DNA of 64,000 bases, taken from NCBI RefSeq assembly GCF_026684035.1, contig NZ_CP113361.1:1240001-1304000 (forward strand). Reading direction: 5' to 3'. The position numbers were made by a program, and so were the translations under genes. Under the pieces are notes generated by a model. That model did not search any database, was not told the DNA's origin, and worked only from the letters and a program-made list of their open reading frames with translations. This DNA comes from Methanogenium organophilum (GTDB lineage Archaea; Halobacteriota; Methanomicrobia; Methanomicrobiales; Methanomicrobiaceae). Below are positions 9,227 through 17,640 of this stretch, piece by piece (position 1 is the first letter of the stretch; the number at the start of each line of letters is the position of its first letter).

Positions 9227-9949
9227 ATGAAGAGGGTCTGGTATCTGGTAATGGTCATTGCGATCCTCGGCCTCTGTATGACGGGGGCCTCTGCGAACCA
9301 CTATGTTGTGCAGTCGGGCTACGATCACCCGGCTGAAGGGACGATGGTCTCCCCGCAGCCCGTCTCGTTCTGGGAGCTGCCCCTCTGGATCATTCTTCTC
9401 CAGTGTGCCTGTCTGCCAGCAGAGATCTTTGGAGTGGTACAATGGTGGGGGCTCCTTGGTCTCTACCAGATACGCGGAGACGATCTGCTCGCAAATGAGA
9501 CCCGCCGGAAGATCTACGACTGCATCCGGAAAAACCCGGGGATCCATCTGCGGGGCATCGGAAAAGAGACCGATATTACGCTGGGTACCCTTCGCTATCA
9601 CATCGACCAACTGCGGCGCAGCCACGCCATTGCAGTATGTGAAGACCGGGGCTATACGCACTACTTTGAGAACAGCGGTACCTATTCCACCTCGCAACAG
9701 GCGGTACTGAAGCATATGCGGAATGAAACGACGCGGGAGATTCTTGCGGTTCTTGCCGAAGATCGGTTTGCCTCGAGAAAAGATATTGCCGAATCGCTCG
9801 GGATTGCCGGTTCCACCGTGACCTGGCATATGAAGCGTCTGGAAGATGACGGGGTGATCGATGTCCGCACGGAAGGACGGTTTGTGTCATACATCATCCG
9901 CGATGATGCCGAATCCGTGATCCGGGATTGCCGGTATCTTTCGGGTTGA
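9227..9949 (+). CDS. Membrane-anchored double winged-helix regulator
   Basis: A 240-residue protein with a hydrophobic N-terminus (signal-like helix at 4-22, another at about 52-78) followed by two winged helix-turn-helix modules (about 84-150 and 160-238). The modules read KNPGIHLRGIGKETDITLGTLRYHIDQL and ASRKDIAESLGIAGSTVTWHMKRL style helices. Such membrane-bound ArsR/MarR-like proteins are common in methanogens and probably sense an envelope signal and bind DNA directly. A GGGGAGAG site precedes the ATG, and it lies 13 bases after the secreted-protein gene. Targets are unknown; the neighbouring gene is an obvious candidate. Confidence 0.8.
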   Translation: MKRVWYLVMVIAILGLCMTGASANHYVVQSGYDHPAEGTMVSPQPVSFWELPLWIILLQCACLPAEIFGVVQWWGLLGLYQIRGDDLLANETRRKIYDCIRKNPGIHLRGIGKETDITLGTLRYHIDQLRRSHAIAVCEDRGYTHYFENSGTYSTSQQAVLKHMRNETTREILAVLAEDRFASRKDIAESLGIAGSTVTWHMKRLEDDGVIDVRTEGRFVSYIIRDDAESVIRDCRYLSG

Positions 9950-10038
9950 AAACCCGTGTAATCTTCGCGGCGTCCGCGGGTTTTCTATTATATGTAAATT
10001 GGGCTTTTGACAGAAGCCGGCACTATCGCCGGAACCCC

Positions 10039-10821
10039 TCAGATCTCCATCCGGTGTTCACCCACAATATCACGGAAGAGCTCTTCTTCATCCCGCACCG
10101 TGCAGCGGTTCGCAAAATACCGGTTGATATTCTTGATGTCCCGCACAAGAAACGCAATCGCCTTTGGGTGGTTGGGGGTCACTGCCTGTCCGATGTCGAT
10201 GATGATCGGGTGCTCTCCATCCCAGAGAATATTGAACTCCGAGAGGTCAGCGTGGACGAGTTCCGCCTCATTAAAGAGGGTTTTCATCGCGGCAGTAATT
10301 TCGTCATAGACCGCCTGGTAGTCATCCGGCCGGGAGAGACGCAGCTGGGGATAGGCGACCTCATCTTCGCCCATGAACTCCATTAAAAGGATATTGCGGT
10401 CAAAGTGTACCGGACGGGGCACCCGGATGCCTGCGTCATGGGCACGGGCCAGATTGGAATACTCCTTTTTGGTCCAGGCGAATATCAGGTCCTTTTTGGC
10501 CCGTTTCACCGAGGAGAAACGAGGGTCACCGACAATATACTCGCTCATCGACCGGAAGTTTGCCGACTGGATTCGGTATATTTTGATGGCAATCGGCATC
10601 TCCTCACCAACGCCATAGAAGACGTTTGCCTCCTTTCCGGTGGAGATGGGGCCGCCGATCTCCTGGATCTTCTTCTTATGCACCAGCCGGTAGAGGGAGA
10701 GGAGGGTGATGTCATCGAAGACATTCTCTGATACCTTCATTTGGTCGGCGTCGCGTATTCGAACTCCCATCCGCTCGGTTTCGCGGTCAAAACGTTCGAT
10801 GAGTGCGTCTCTCTTTCCCAT
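10039..10821 (-). CDS. rio1: RIO1-type atypical serine protein kinase
   Basis: Archaeal RIO1 kinase, linked to small ribosomal subunit maturation. Numbered from an in-frame GTG at 10875, the phosphate-binding loop STGKEA is at 78-83, the catalytic loop HADLSEFN at 208-215 and the metal-binding DIGQ at 227-230. STGKEA and the lack of a RIO2 winged helix place it in RIO1. Two starts are possible. GTG 10875 overlaps the tyrS stop as GTGA. ATG 10821 has a GGGAG site about 10 bases upstream and gives 260 residues, close to characterised archaeal RIO1 proteins, so it is preferred. It lies directly downstream of tyrS in a translation-related pair. Confidence 0.92.
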   Translation of the reverse strand: MGKRDALIERFDRETERMGVRIRDADQMKVSENVFDDITLLSLYRLVHKKKIQEIGGPISTGKEANVFYGVGEEMPIAIKIYRIQSANFRSMSEYIVGDPRFSSVKRAKKDLIFAWTKKEYSNLARAHDAGIRVPRPVHFDRNILLMEFMGEDEVAYPQLRLSRPDDYQAVYDEITAAMKTLFNEAELVHADLSEFNILWDGEHPIIIDIGQAVTPNHPKAIAFLVRDIKNINRYFANRCTVRDEEELFRDIVGEHRMEI

Positions 10822-10871
10822 GGTCTGTGCTCTCCCGATTAATTGTATCAATTTATTCTGTGAGAATCTGC

Positions 10872-11819
10872 TCACTCGCTGTTCATGAACGCCCGGGCAT
10901 CTGCAAGCGCCTCGATGAGTCCCGCGGAAACAGCGCCTTTCAGGTCAGCCGGGTGGATGTTCCCTGCGCCATATGCCGCTTCCATCTCCTCGTATGAGGC
11001 ATAGGTGACGTCGCCGCCGAACTTCTCCGGGCGGTGCAGGGTGACCGTCCCGAGGCGGGGGAAGACATGGTACTTCAGTGTCTGGAGTACCGGGTTTTCC
11101 TCGATCTCCGGGGGGCAGAAGGCCTTCTTCATCTTCTTTGTGATGGTCTCTTCTGAGTCTGCGACCGAGATATAGTTCCCGGAAGAGGAAGCCATCTTCT
11201 TGCCATCCAGACCGTTAAGGATAGGGGTGTGGATGCACAAGGGTGCCTTAATCCCGATGGACGGGAGGTGTTCACGGGCGAGCATATGGATCTTGCGCTG
11301 GTCAATACCGCCGACTGCCGCATCTACATTGAGACGGGCGATATCAACCATCTGCATGATGGGGTAGACCATCTGGGAGACGGTCGGGTTCTCCATCTGG
11401 CGTCCGACCTCGTTCATCGAGCGTGTGGCCCGGTTGAGCGTGATGCGCTGGGAGAGCATCAGTACATCGAGCTGATACTCGGGGGAAAGCTGGAAGTCAC
11501 TGCCCATCACGAACTCTGCGTCCGTGAGACCGACAGCCTCGAAACAGCGGCGGTTATAGTCCGCAAGTTCCCTGACCTCTTCCATGGTGCCCTTGCGGTT
11601 CAGATATGCGTGGAGGTCTGCAAGGAGCACAACGACCTCGAACCCTGCGTTCTGCAGGTCAATCAGTTTATTGATGGTAACAAGGTGGCCAAGATGAATC
11701 TCGCCGGACGGTTCATATCCTGCGTAAACCCGTTTTTTGTCCTGTGAAAGGACGGAACGGAGTTCTTCATCGGTCACGACTTCTACCGTATTTCGCGTTG
11801 CTAGCGCGTATGAGTCCAT
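10872..11819 (-). CDS. tyrS: Tyrosyl-tRNA synthetase, archaeal type
   Basis: Class I synthetase charging tRNA-Tyr. From this start it is 315 residues, the usual archaeal/eukaryotic-core length, with YAGYEPSGEIHLGHL (HIGH-equivalent HLGH at 42-45) and KMASSSG (KMSKS-equivalent) near 208. A reading frame extends upstream to 12017 but would overlap the divergent neighbour, and its extra 66 residues look non-coding, so MDSYALATRN is taken as the N-terminus. A TATA-like run (ttaatgca on the minus strand, about 11845-11855) lies some 30 bases upstream. It lacks the bacterial S4-like C-terminal domain. Confidence 0.93.
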   Translation of the reverse strand: MDSYALATRNTVEVVTDEELRSVLSQDKKRVYAGYEPSGEIHLGHLVTINKLIDLQNAGFEVVVLLADLHAYLNRKGTMEEVRELADYNRRCFEAVGLTDAEFVMGSDFQLSPEYQLDVLMLSQRITLNRATRSMNEVGRQMENPTVSQMVYPIMQMVDIARLNVDAAVGGIDQRKIHMLAREHLPSIGIKAPLCIHTPILNGLDGKKMASSSGNYISVADSEETITKKMKKAFCPPEIEENPVLQTLKYHVFPRLGTVTLHRPEKFGGDVTYASYEEMEAAYGAGNIHPADLKGAVSAGLIEALADARAFMNSE

Positions 11820-11952
11820 TAGTAATACTGGGCGCGGAAATGCATTAAGGGTTGCTTCGGCAGTACGGTGGGTGATGCAGGTGCGTGCAGCCCAATAGTC
11901 TTCAGGTGGGACGAAGGGGATGATATTATTGTTCGAAGGGAGATGAATATGT

Positions 11953-13212
11953 ATGTCTCTCAATGACCGCTCTATAGGTGCTGAGTTATCAGGTGTTGAG
12001 AGGGAACTTGCCTGCAATCCGCAATATGAGGATGTTGGTTTTGTGAAATATTACCGCAATGACCCGCGGTATTTCTATCTGCATCCATCCCCGTTTCTGA
12101 AGAGCGGATTCCCGGTGCTGTACTGTGCCGACCCGGACGTCATGCCACAGGGACCGCCCCCCGAACACCGGTTCGTGGAGGTGAGGGTCGTTGATGAAGT
12201 GAGAAAGCCACTGGATTCCCGTGGGGAGGAGTGGCTGACGATAAAAGACATCGGCGGATGGAAAGAGTTTGATGTCGCCCGTCTTGCCCGGCAGCGCAAG
12301 ATCATGGACTATCAGGAGGTGATTGAGTATTTCACCTACCCGTATGACGGCGAAGCGGAGAGCATCGAGGAGATAGCCGGCTGCTCGGCGCTCTTTTCCT
12401 TCTCTTCCCCGGCCGCTCACGATGAATCCGGCGGGATACGGTCGGCCGTCTTTGGGAAAAAATACCACTGGGACCTCTTCCGCCGCCCATTTGACCTAAT
12501 CCCGGCGGAATTTCGGCGGGTCAATTCCTATTACTATTACAAATTCTCACAAACCGAAGGATGGATGACAAAGACGGATGGGGAAGTCAACCTCGCCGTC
12601 CTCCGGCCCCAGCAGCTGGTCACGGATATTCCTGTTGCGATGGACAAAGAATCGGTGAAATCCCTCTCCGCCGAATTTCGTGGCATTCTCAAAGAGGAGT
12701 CCGCCATCGTCCGCGGCCAGTTAATCGACGGCCTTCTCATCACACCACAGTCCACGGATGCCATTGAAAAGGAGATGCAGGAGGCTGCCTATGCACTGCG
12801 CTCGGAGTACCTGACCGCCGGCCAGCGGCCCTTCCGCCAGAACATCTCGGGTGCCATCCCGCACCTCGCGGCGTCGTATGCCCGCCTGCAGTCGAACGAC
12901 ACCATCCACAAAGACGGCATCCGGTATGTGATGGACCTCTGGCTCACGATGATGAAGAAGACTGAACGGATTCAGTCCTCCCCCCTGAAGGTGAAAGACG
13001 CGTTCTCGCTCACGGGGGATGCCCGTGTGCTGTATTATCGCCTGTACGATGTATTTGGGGCCGACTCCCCGATTCCCTACAAAGAGGCCCTCCGGACCGC
13101 CCGCATGGACCCCGTGGACTTCCGGCTTTCCTGTGAATCGCTGGAAGAACGGGGCTATTGTCTCATGGGCACGAACGCCCTGACGCTTCTCGAACCGTAT
13201 GGGAAGGGGTGA
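11953..13212 (+). CDS. Uncharacterised protein with winged-helix-like C-terminus
   Basis: A 419-residue soluble protein that I do not recognise. The start is supported by GGGAG at 11938-11942, ten bases upstream. The N-terminal 230 residues are rich in aromatic residues (YYRNDPRYFYLHPSPFL, NSYYYYKFSQTEGW). The middle (about 235-330) is helical and contains ASYARLQSNDTIHKDGI. The last 80 residues (ARVLYYRLYDVFGADSPIPY to MGTNALTLL) look like a winged helix. This order of a helical segment with a terminal winged helix recalls the C-terminal part of MCM or ORC-type proteins, but no Walker motif is present. It stands alone, divergent from tyrS. Confidence 0.6.
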   Translation: MSLNDRSIGAELSGVERELACNPQYEDVGFVKYYRNDPRYFYLHPSPFLKSGFPVLYCADPDVMPQGPPPEHRFVEVRVVDEVRKPLDSRGEEWLTIKDIGGWKEFDVARLARQRKIMDYQEVIEYFTYPYDGEAESIEEIAGCSALFSFSSPAAHDESGGIRSAVFGKKYHWDLFRRPFDLIPAEFRRVNSYYYYKFSQTEGWMTKTDGEVNLAVLRPQQLVTDIPVAMDKESVKSLSAEFRGILKEESAIVRGQLIDGLLITPQSTDAIEKEMQEAAYALRSEYLTAGQRPFRQNISGAIPHLAASYARLQSNDTIHKDGIRYVMDLWLTMMKKTERIQSSPLKVKDAFSLTGDARVLYYRLYDVFGADSPIPYKEALRTARMDPVDFRLSCESLEERGYCLMGTNALTLLEPYGKG

Positions 13213-13588
13213 TAGGTGGCAGTGTGGTATAACCCCCTGACTGTAATGCCTTCTGTACTATTTCGTTCTCATCAACCCCTTCGCCCGCACGGCTGCGCCG
13301 TGTTCATCCTGCCCCTTCCCCCTCTGGGGGAGGCAATCAGTGTGATAGGGGGGGTTGTACGGGCCGGTGAACAAAACTTTGAACGAATCACGATTTTCCC
13401 TGTCTCACCCGTACACTACGCATCACTCTGCATGAGCCCACTCCTTGTGTGAAGTCCTCCCTGACTGTTGAAACCATGCATTGCACAATTGGTGATGCTC
13501 AATTCTTAGATACCTCATCCCGTCTCTCCCCAATTTTCCCGCTAATGCCGGACATATTCTTAAATGCCTTGAAAGAAATCAACACGCC
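13213..13588. other. Intergenic region with repeat copy A and leaderless-type promoter
   Basis: No credible gene lies in these 376 bases. The stretch contains one copy of a dispersed repeat (13316-13413, listed separately). A TATA-like attcttaaat at about 13556-13565 lies 25-30 bases before the first ATG of the tubulin-like operon, which would give a leaderless or nearly leaderless transcript. Confidence 0.5.
13316..13413 (+). repeat. Dispersed intergenic repeat, copy A
   Basis: The element opens with a G/C hairpin (TCCCCC at 13317-13322, loop TCT, GGGGGA at 13326-13331). It continues through aggcaatcag and ggttgtac (13353-13360) and ends in attttccctgtctcacccgta. Copy B at 61416-61512 has the same parts in the same order, with 40 bases from ggttgtac to the attttcc block in both. 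Function and mobility are unknown. Confidence 0.6.
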
Positions 13589-14383
13589 ATGCAAGAAAGG
13601 AATGGGGTGTCCTTTTGCATACCGTTGGGGGTGCTTTTCTTTGTCATGGTGCTCTGCGTGCCGGCGGCTGCCGTCATTGTGGAGCTCACGGAGGGGAATC
13701 TGACGGACACCCGGTATGAGGGGGATCTGGTTGAGTATACCATCGCCGTGAGCGGCGTCCCGAAACAGGCGCAGTATATCGAGATGAACACGGATGTAAC
13801 ACCCGTCCCGGACGTGCCGCTCTGGCAGCCGGAGAGAGACGGCGTGACGGTCACCGGCGGGGACGAAGCACTCAATGACCATACCATCACGCTCGAAACC
13901 GATGAAACAGGAGCGTTCACAGAGCCCGTCATGGTCACCGTCACCGGCAGGGCGCCGGTCCTGACCACGGTCACCGTGACAGACGGCGTGGTGGTCACGA
14001 AGCGCAATACCCAGACCACCGGGTATGTCTACTACCGCATCGAGGCCCGCGATGAGAACCGCGACCTCATCGGGAGCGGAACGACCAGGACGTTCTCTGT
14101 CCTCGTCCCGGACGAAGAGGCCTTCCGGGCCCGCCTGGACGCAGTCGGCGACCCGGAGCTGCGCTATCTTATAGACGATCTCTACTCGCGGGGGCTCCGC
14201 GACGAGGCGGGTGACCTGCTTGTCTATGCCGAGACTCCCGAAGAGCCTGTTGTCTCCGTCACGACGGCCGTTCTTCTGGGCGTGGTGCTGCTCATCGTCG
14301 GGTTTGCCGGCGGCATGGTCTTCGGGAAGATTCGTGCGAAAAACATCCAGGAATTTCAGAGAGAATATGGGGGGAATGAATAA
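13589..14383 (+). CDS. Membrane-anchored exoprotein, first gene of tubulin-like operon
   Basis: A 264-residue protein with a signal peptide (about 1-24), an extracytoplasmic beta-rich domain (VELTEGNLTDTRYEGDLVEYTIAVSG style) and one C-terminal membrane helix (about 230-252) followed by a short charged tail (GKIRAKNIQEFQREYG). A helical segment (EEAFRARLDAVGDPELRYLI) precedes the membrane helix. I do not recognise the domain family. Its stop is two bases before the tubulin-like gene, so the two are certainly cotranscribed. Its short cytoplasmic tail could dock on the tubulin-like protein; that is inference. Confidence 0.75.
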   Translation: MQERNGVSFCIPLGVLFFVMVLCVPAAAVIVELTEGNLTDTRYEGDLVEYTIAVSGVPKQAQYIEMNTDVTPVPDVPLWQPERDGVTVTGGDEALNDHTITLETDETGAFTEPVMVTVTGRAPVLTTVTVTDGVVVTKRNTQTTGYVYYRIEARDENRDLIGSGTTRTFSVLVPDEEAFRARLDAVGDPELRYLIDDLYSRGLRDEAGDLLVYAETPEEPVVSVTTAVLLGVVLLIVGFAGGMVFGKIRAKNIQEFQREYGGNE

Positions 14384-14385
14384 CA

Positions 14386-17300
14386 ATGGCCCATGATGAC
14401 ATCATCGAAGGGAAGGCCTTCCAGATGCCCGACGAACTGACCGTTGTCGCCATCGGGGGGTGCGGAAAGAAGCTCGTATCACATCTCTACGAGCATGAAT
14501 GGTTCTTTCGCCATTATCTGGCGGATGGAAAACGGCTCACGCTCTACACGATAGACACCGACTCGAACCAACGGGCGGACGACATCGCCCGCACCGAACG
14601 AGTGCGGGGAACGGTCGCCCGGCTGCAGCAGACACAGACCGGGATGGGGGGCACCGTGAAGTGCTCCCACTATCACCTGCCCGACCTCGCGAACGTCGAG
14701 CGGGTCTCTTCGCTTACCGCACAGGATATTGCCCGCCAGATCAAGACCCGGCGGGAGCGCCCGCTCGTGGACGTCTGGTGGATGAACGACCCCGATTACG
14801 GGTTCGACTACGCGATGCTCAAGAAAATCGACAAGAACATCGTCGACGACTTCGGCGGCGGGGTGCACCGTAGGCGTGCCATCTCGAAGGCGGTCTTCTA
14901 CAAGGCGATCACCCAGGGCGGCGAGCAGTTCCCGTCGTTCCAGGGCCACGGCCCCGTCGCCTTAATCATCGGCCTTGGGGGCGGGACCGGGTCGGGGATG
15001 TTCATCGATCTCGCCCGCTACATCAAAGAGAAACGCGGGCAGGAGTCAAAGATCTGGCTCTTTGTGGTCCTCCCCGCCGCAAGCGAGGGGGAAAAGGAGC
15101 AGCTCAACGCCGCCATTGCCCTCTCGGAGATTGAATACCTCAACATGAAGGACGACAAGCTCTTCAACTACATCATCGTCTCATCCCTCTCCCCGACGGG
15201 CTACGTGGACGGCGGGGACCGCAAGCAGGAGGTAGTCGAGTTCGACGCGGCGTTCCCGTATCTCTTCATCAACTCCTTTTACCTGCCGACAGCAGACATC
15301 TCCGCCATCGTCGATGCCAAGAAGGACTATTCCGGCTTCATCTTCGCCGATTCGCATGTAATAGAGTATCCGGTCGAGACACTCCGGTCCCTGAAGACGG
15401 GGTTCGATACCGTCATCGACCTCCTTGCGGAGAACGCACAGCACCGGACACGAATCCAGAAGGAGGTCTCCGACTTCCTCGCGACGAATGCCTCCCTCTA
15501 CCCGGAGGAGTTCGCCAAGGCGGACACAGAGATCACCCACGACGATGTGAACCTCTACCGCCGGGAGATCGAACGGATAAAAAAGGTCTGGGAGAACGAG
15601 ATCACCGACCTCCTCAACTTCCGGACGCAGTCCATCATCGAGTCCGCGGTCATAAACAACATGCCTGAAGAGCTCCGCGACATCACCGTCGTGAAGGACT
15701 TTGACGGTCTCGCGGAGTATGTCTCGCGCCTGCGGACGTCCCTTGAAAACGAGTCAAAACCGCATGAAAACGCAAAGGACCAGGAACTCTACGACGTCGT
15801 CAAGACCCATCTCCGGCTCCTCGAAGAACAGGCGGCTCTCCGGAAACAGACGCTCTCCGTAAGTGAGACGCCCGCACGGGTGGCCCTTGCCGCTGTCCTC
15901 CGCGGGGAAGAGAACTTCGGGAAAATAACGGGTGATATCACGGCCCGGCGTGCCACACTCAAGGCGGGCATCAGCGAGGCGGATACCCGGGTGCAGAAGA
16001 AGCGCACCGACCGCGATTCGATCACGGCAGATCAGACCACCATGCTCGACCGCATCCGTGCCGAGGTAAACGCCCTTGCAAAACCGGTCGATGACTATGT
16101 GTCCCTCGGGCAGGGCGGCGAAGCCGGGACGGAGACTGTCGAAGGGGCGGAACGGGCGTTTCTCGAGACCTTCTCGGCGCTCCTCCTTGCCATGCAGGAG
16201 AACCTGAACCGGGCGGAGAAGAAATCCCCCAAACCTGTCAAGCGCGATGCGTGGCTCGCATCGCTCCCGCTCAAAGACATTCGCAATGCTATCGACCGGC
16301 TGGAGACGGCGACGGGCAGCGACTTCTCGTACCTCTCCGACCTTGCCGAATCGGTCGCGCTCTATGACTACAACGAGTACATGCTCCGGGTCGCCAAGAA
16401 GCAGGGCATCGGCGACAGCATTCTCGGGCGTAAACTCGACGCCGGCATTTACCGCAGCGAGAAGGCGACAAAAGAGGAGCGTATCCGCAAAATTGCTCAG
16501 CTCCATCCCGGAAAGATCGCGATTCACGACCCCTTCGAGGTCACCGTGCAGGACCGGTTCCTGAGCCGCGAGATGGACACCCGTCTGCGCTCGCTGCGGG
16601 AGGCGACCATCGCCCCGCTCGTATCGGAGTTCAATCTTGATTCCGAAGAGAGGGCAAGGCTCATCGGTGCGTTTGCAGGCAGCGATACGGCGGCGATTCT
16701 CACGAGTGTCCGGGAAACCCTCACGGAGATCATCAACAGACGGGAAGGCTATCCCGCCAAGATCGCCGCTGTTACCGATGAAATCGATCAGCTCATCCTC
16801 TCACAGAAGCGGATGCAGCAGCAGGTCGAGTTCCTCCAGAAGACCGATGACCTCGTGAGCGCCACCTTCGATCCACGAAAGAAAGTCACGGCGGGAGTGG
16901 AGGCATACGAGGCAGGTCTGCGGGCCATCGATGAGCGGCGCCGGAGCGGTACCGCCACTGTCGAGGGGATGTACCGCACCTGGTTCGGGGAGATTAACCC
17001 GACCATTCTCTCCCTCCTGAAAGACGATTCAGACCTCTCGGTCCTTGACTACGACGATGACGGCCGCTCTGAGATCGAAAAGCTCTACCAGATTGTCCAG
17101 TGGAAATACAAGGAGCTCGTCGATGCCCACAAGCTCGGGCTCTCCAACATCTCCATCGGCTACGGCAGCGGCGGGACCGAGCGCTGGAGCTTCGACAAGG
17201 CGGCCCTCGTCGCCGCCTCGCCCTCGCGGTGGCTCTCGCAGCTCATCGACAACAAGGCAGGCGACTTCCGACGCACGCTCGTGAAGTCACTTGACTTAAA

Positions 17301-17640
17301 GGGCGTCGACAGCGCGAAGGTGAACGCTCACACCTACACCCGGCCCTGGGAGATATCGCTCACCTTCTATGCCGCAGCAGGATTCCTCGACAACATCTCG
17401 CCCCTGACCACCGGCGGGGGCTACTGGGAGAAGTACGTGAAAGCGCAGGACAACATCCTTCACCACGCCCTCTACCTGCACGAGGGGCGGTACGTGGTCC
17501 GGGACCACACGCTCCTTTTGACCGACGCGGCCGAGATCGCCGACCTCGAATCCGGCGACCGTGACCAGGTGGCGGCGGCAAAAGAACGGGTACTTGCGCT
17601 CTATAGCATCAGGGATATTAAAGAGGCCCTTGGGGAATGA
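14386..17640 (+). CDS. Tubulin/FtsZ-like GTPase with long coiled-coil extension
   Basis: A 1084-residue cytoplasmic protein whose first about 350 residues have the tubulin-superfamily pattern. The first glycine loop is IGGCGKK at 23-29, IDTDSNQ is at 56-62 (compare the INTD strand of FtsZ), and the signature GGGTGSG is at 198-204 followed by FIDLARYI. A FVVLPAASEGEKEQLNAA segment (227-244) matches the region after the signature in FtsZ. The rest is largely charged heptad-like helix (about 370-1000) with a globular end. Size and signature fit the divergent tubulin-like (Tubulin_2) family, not FtsZ or CetZ. A T7 catalytic loop is not obvious. It overlaps the GTPase gene by four bases. Confidence 0.85.
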   Translation: MAHDDIIEGKAFQMPDELTVVAIGGCGKKLVSHLYEHEWFFRHYLADGKRLTLYTIDTDSNQRADDIARTERVRGTVARLQQTQTGMGGTVKCSHYHLPDLANVERVSSLTAQDIARQIKTRRERPLVDVWWMNDPDYGFDYAMLKKIDKNIVDDFGGGVHRRRAISKAVFYKAITQGGEQFPSFQGHGPVALIIGLGGGTGSGMFIDLARYIKEKRGQESKIWLFVVLPAASEGEKEQLNAAIALSEIEYLNMKDDKLFNYIIVSSLSPTGYVDGGDRKQEVVEFDAAFPYLFINSFYLPTADISAIVDAKKDYSGFIFADSHVIEYPVETLRSLKTGFDTVIDLLAENAQHRTRIQKEVSDFLATNASLYPEEFAKADTEITHDDVNLYRREIERIKKVWENEITDLLNFRTQSIIESAVINNMPEELRDITVVKDFDGLAEYVSRLRTSLENESKPHENAKDQELYDVVKTHLRLLEEQAALRKQTLSVSETPARVALAAVLRGEENFGKITGDITARRATLKAGISEADTRVQKKRTDRDSITADQTTMLDRIRAEVNALAKPVDDYVSLGQGGEAGTETVEGAERAFLETFSALLLAMQENLNRAEKKSPKPVKRDAWLASLPLKDIRNAIDRLETATGSDFSYLSDLAESVALYDYNEYMLRVAKKQGIGDSILGRKLDAGIYRSEKATKEERIRKIAQLHPGKIAIHDPFEVTVQDRFLSREMDTRLRSLREATIAPLVSEFNLDSEERARLIGAFAGSDTAAILTSVRETLTEIINRREGYPAKIAAVTDEIDQLILSQKRMQQQVEFLQKTDDLVSATFDPRKKVTAGVEAYEAGLRAIDERRRSGTATVEGMYRTWFGEINPTILSLLKDDSDLSVLDYDDDGRSEIEKLYQIVQWKYKELVDAHKLGLSNISIGYGSGGTERWSFDKAALVAASPSRWLSQLIDNKAGDFRRTLVKSLDLKGVDSAKVNAHTYTRPWEISLTFYAAAGFLDNISPLTTGGGYWEKYVKAQDNILHHALYLHEGRYVVRDHTLLLTDAAEIADLESGDRDQVAAAKERVLALYSIRDIKEALGE

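Noticed and set aside
11820-12017. N-terminal extension of tyrS
   Set aside because: Would overlap the divergent gene, is not found in archaeal TyrRS, and reads as non-coding.
13216-13452. 79-codon frame after the orphan gene
   Set aside because: It runs through repeat copy A, and the product is Pro/Leu-rich without motifs.
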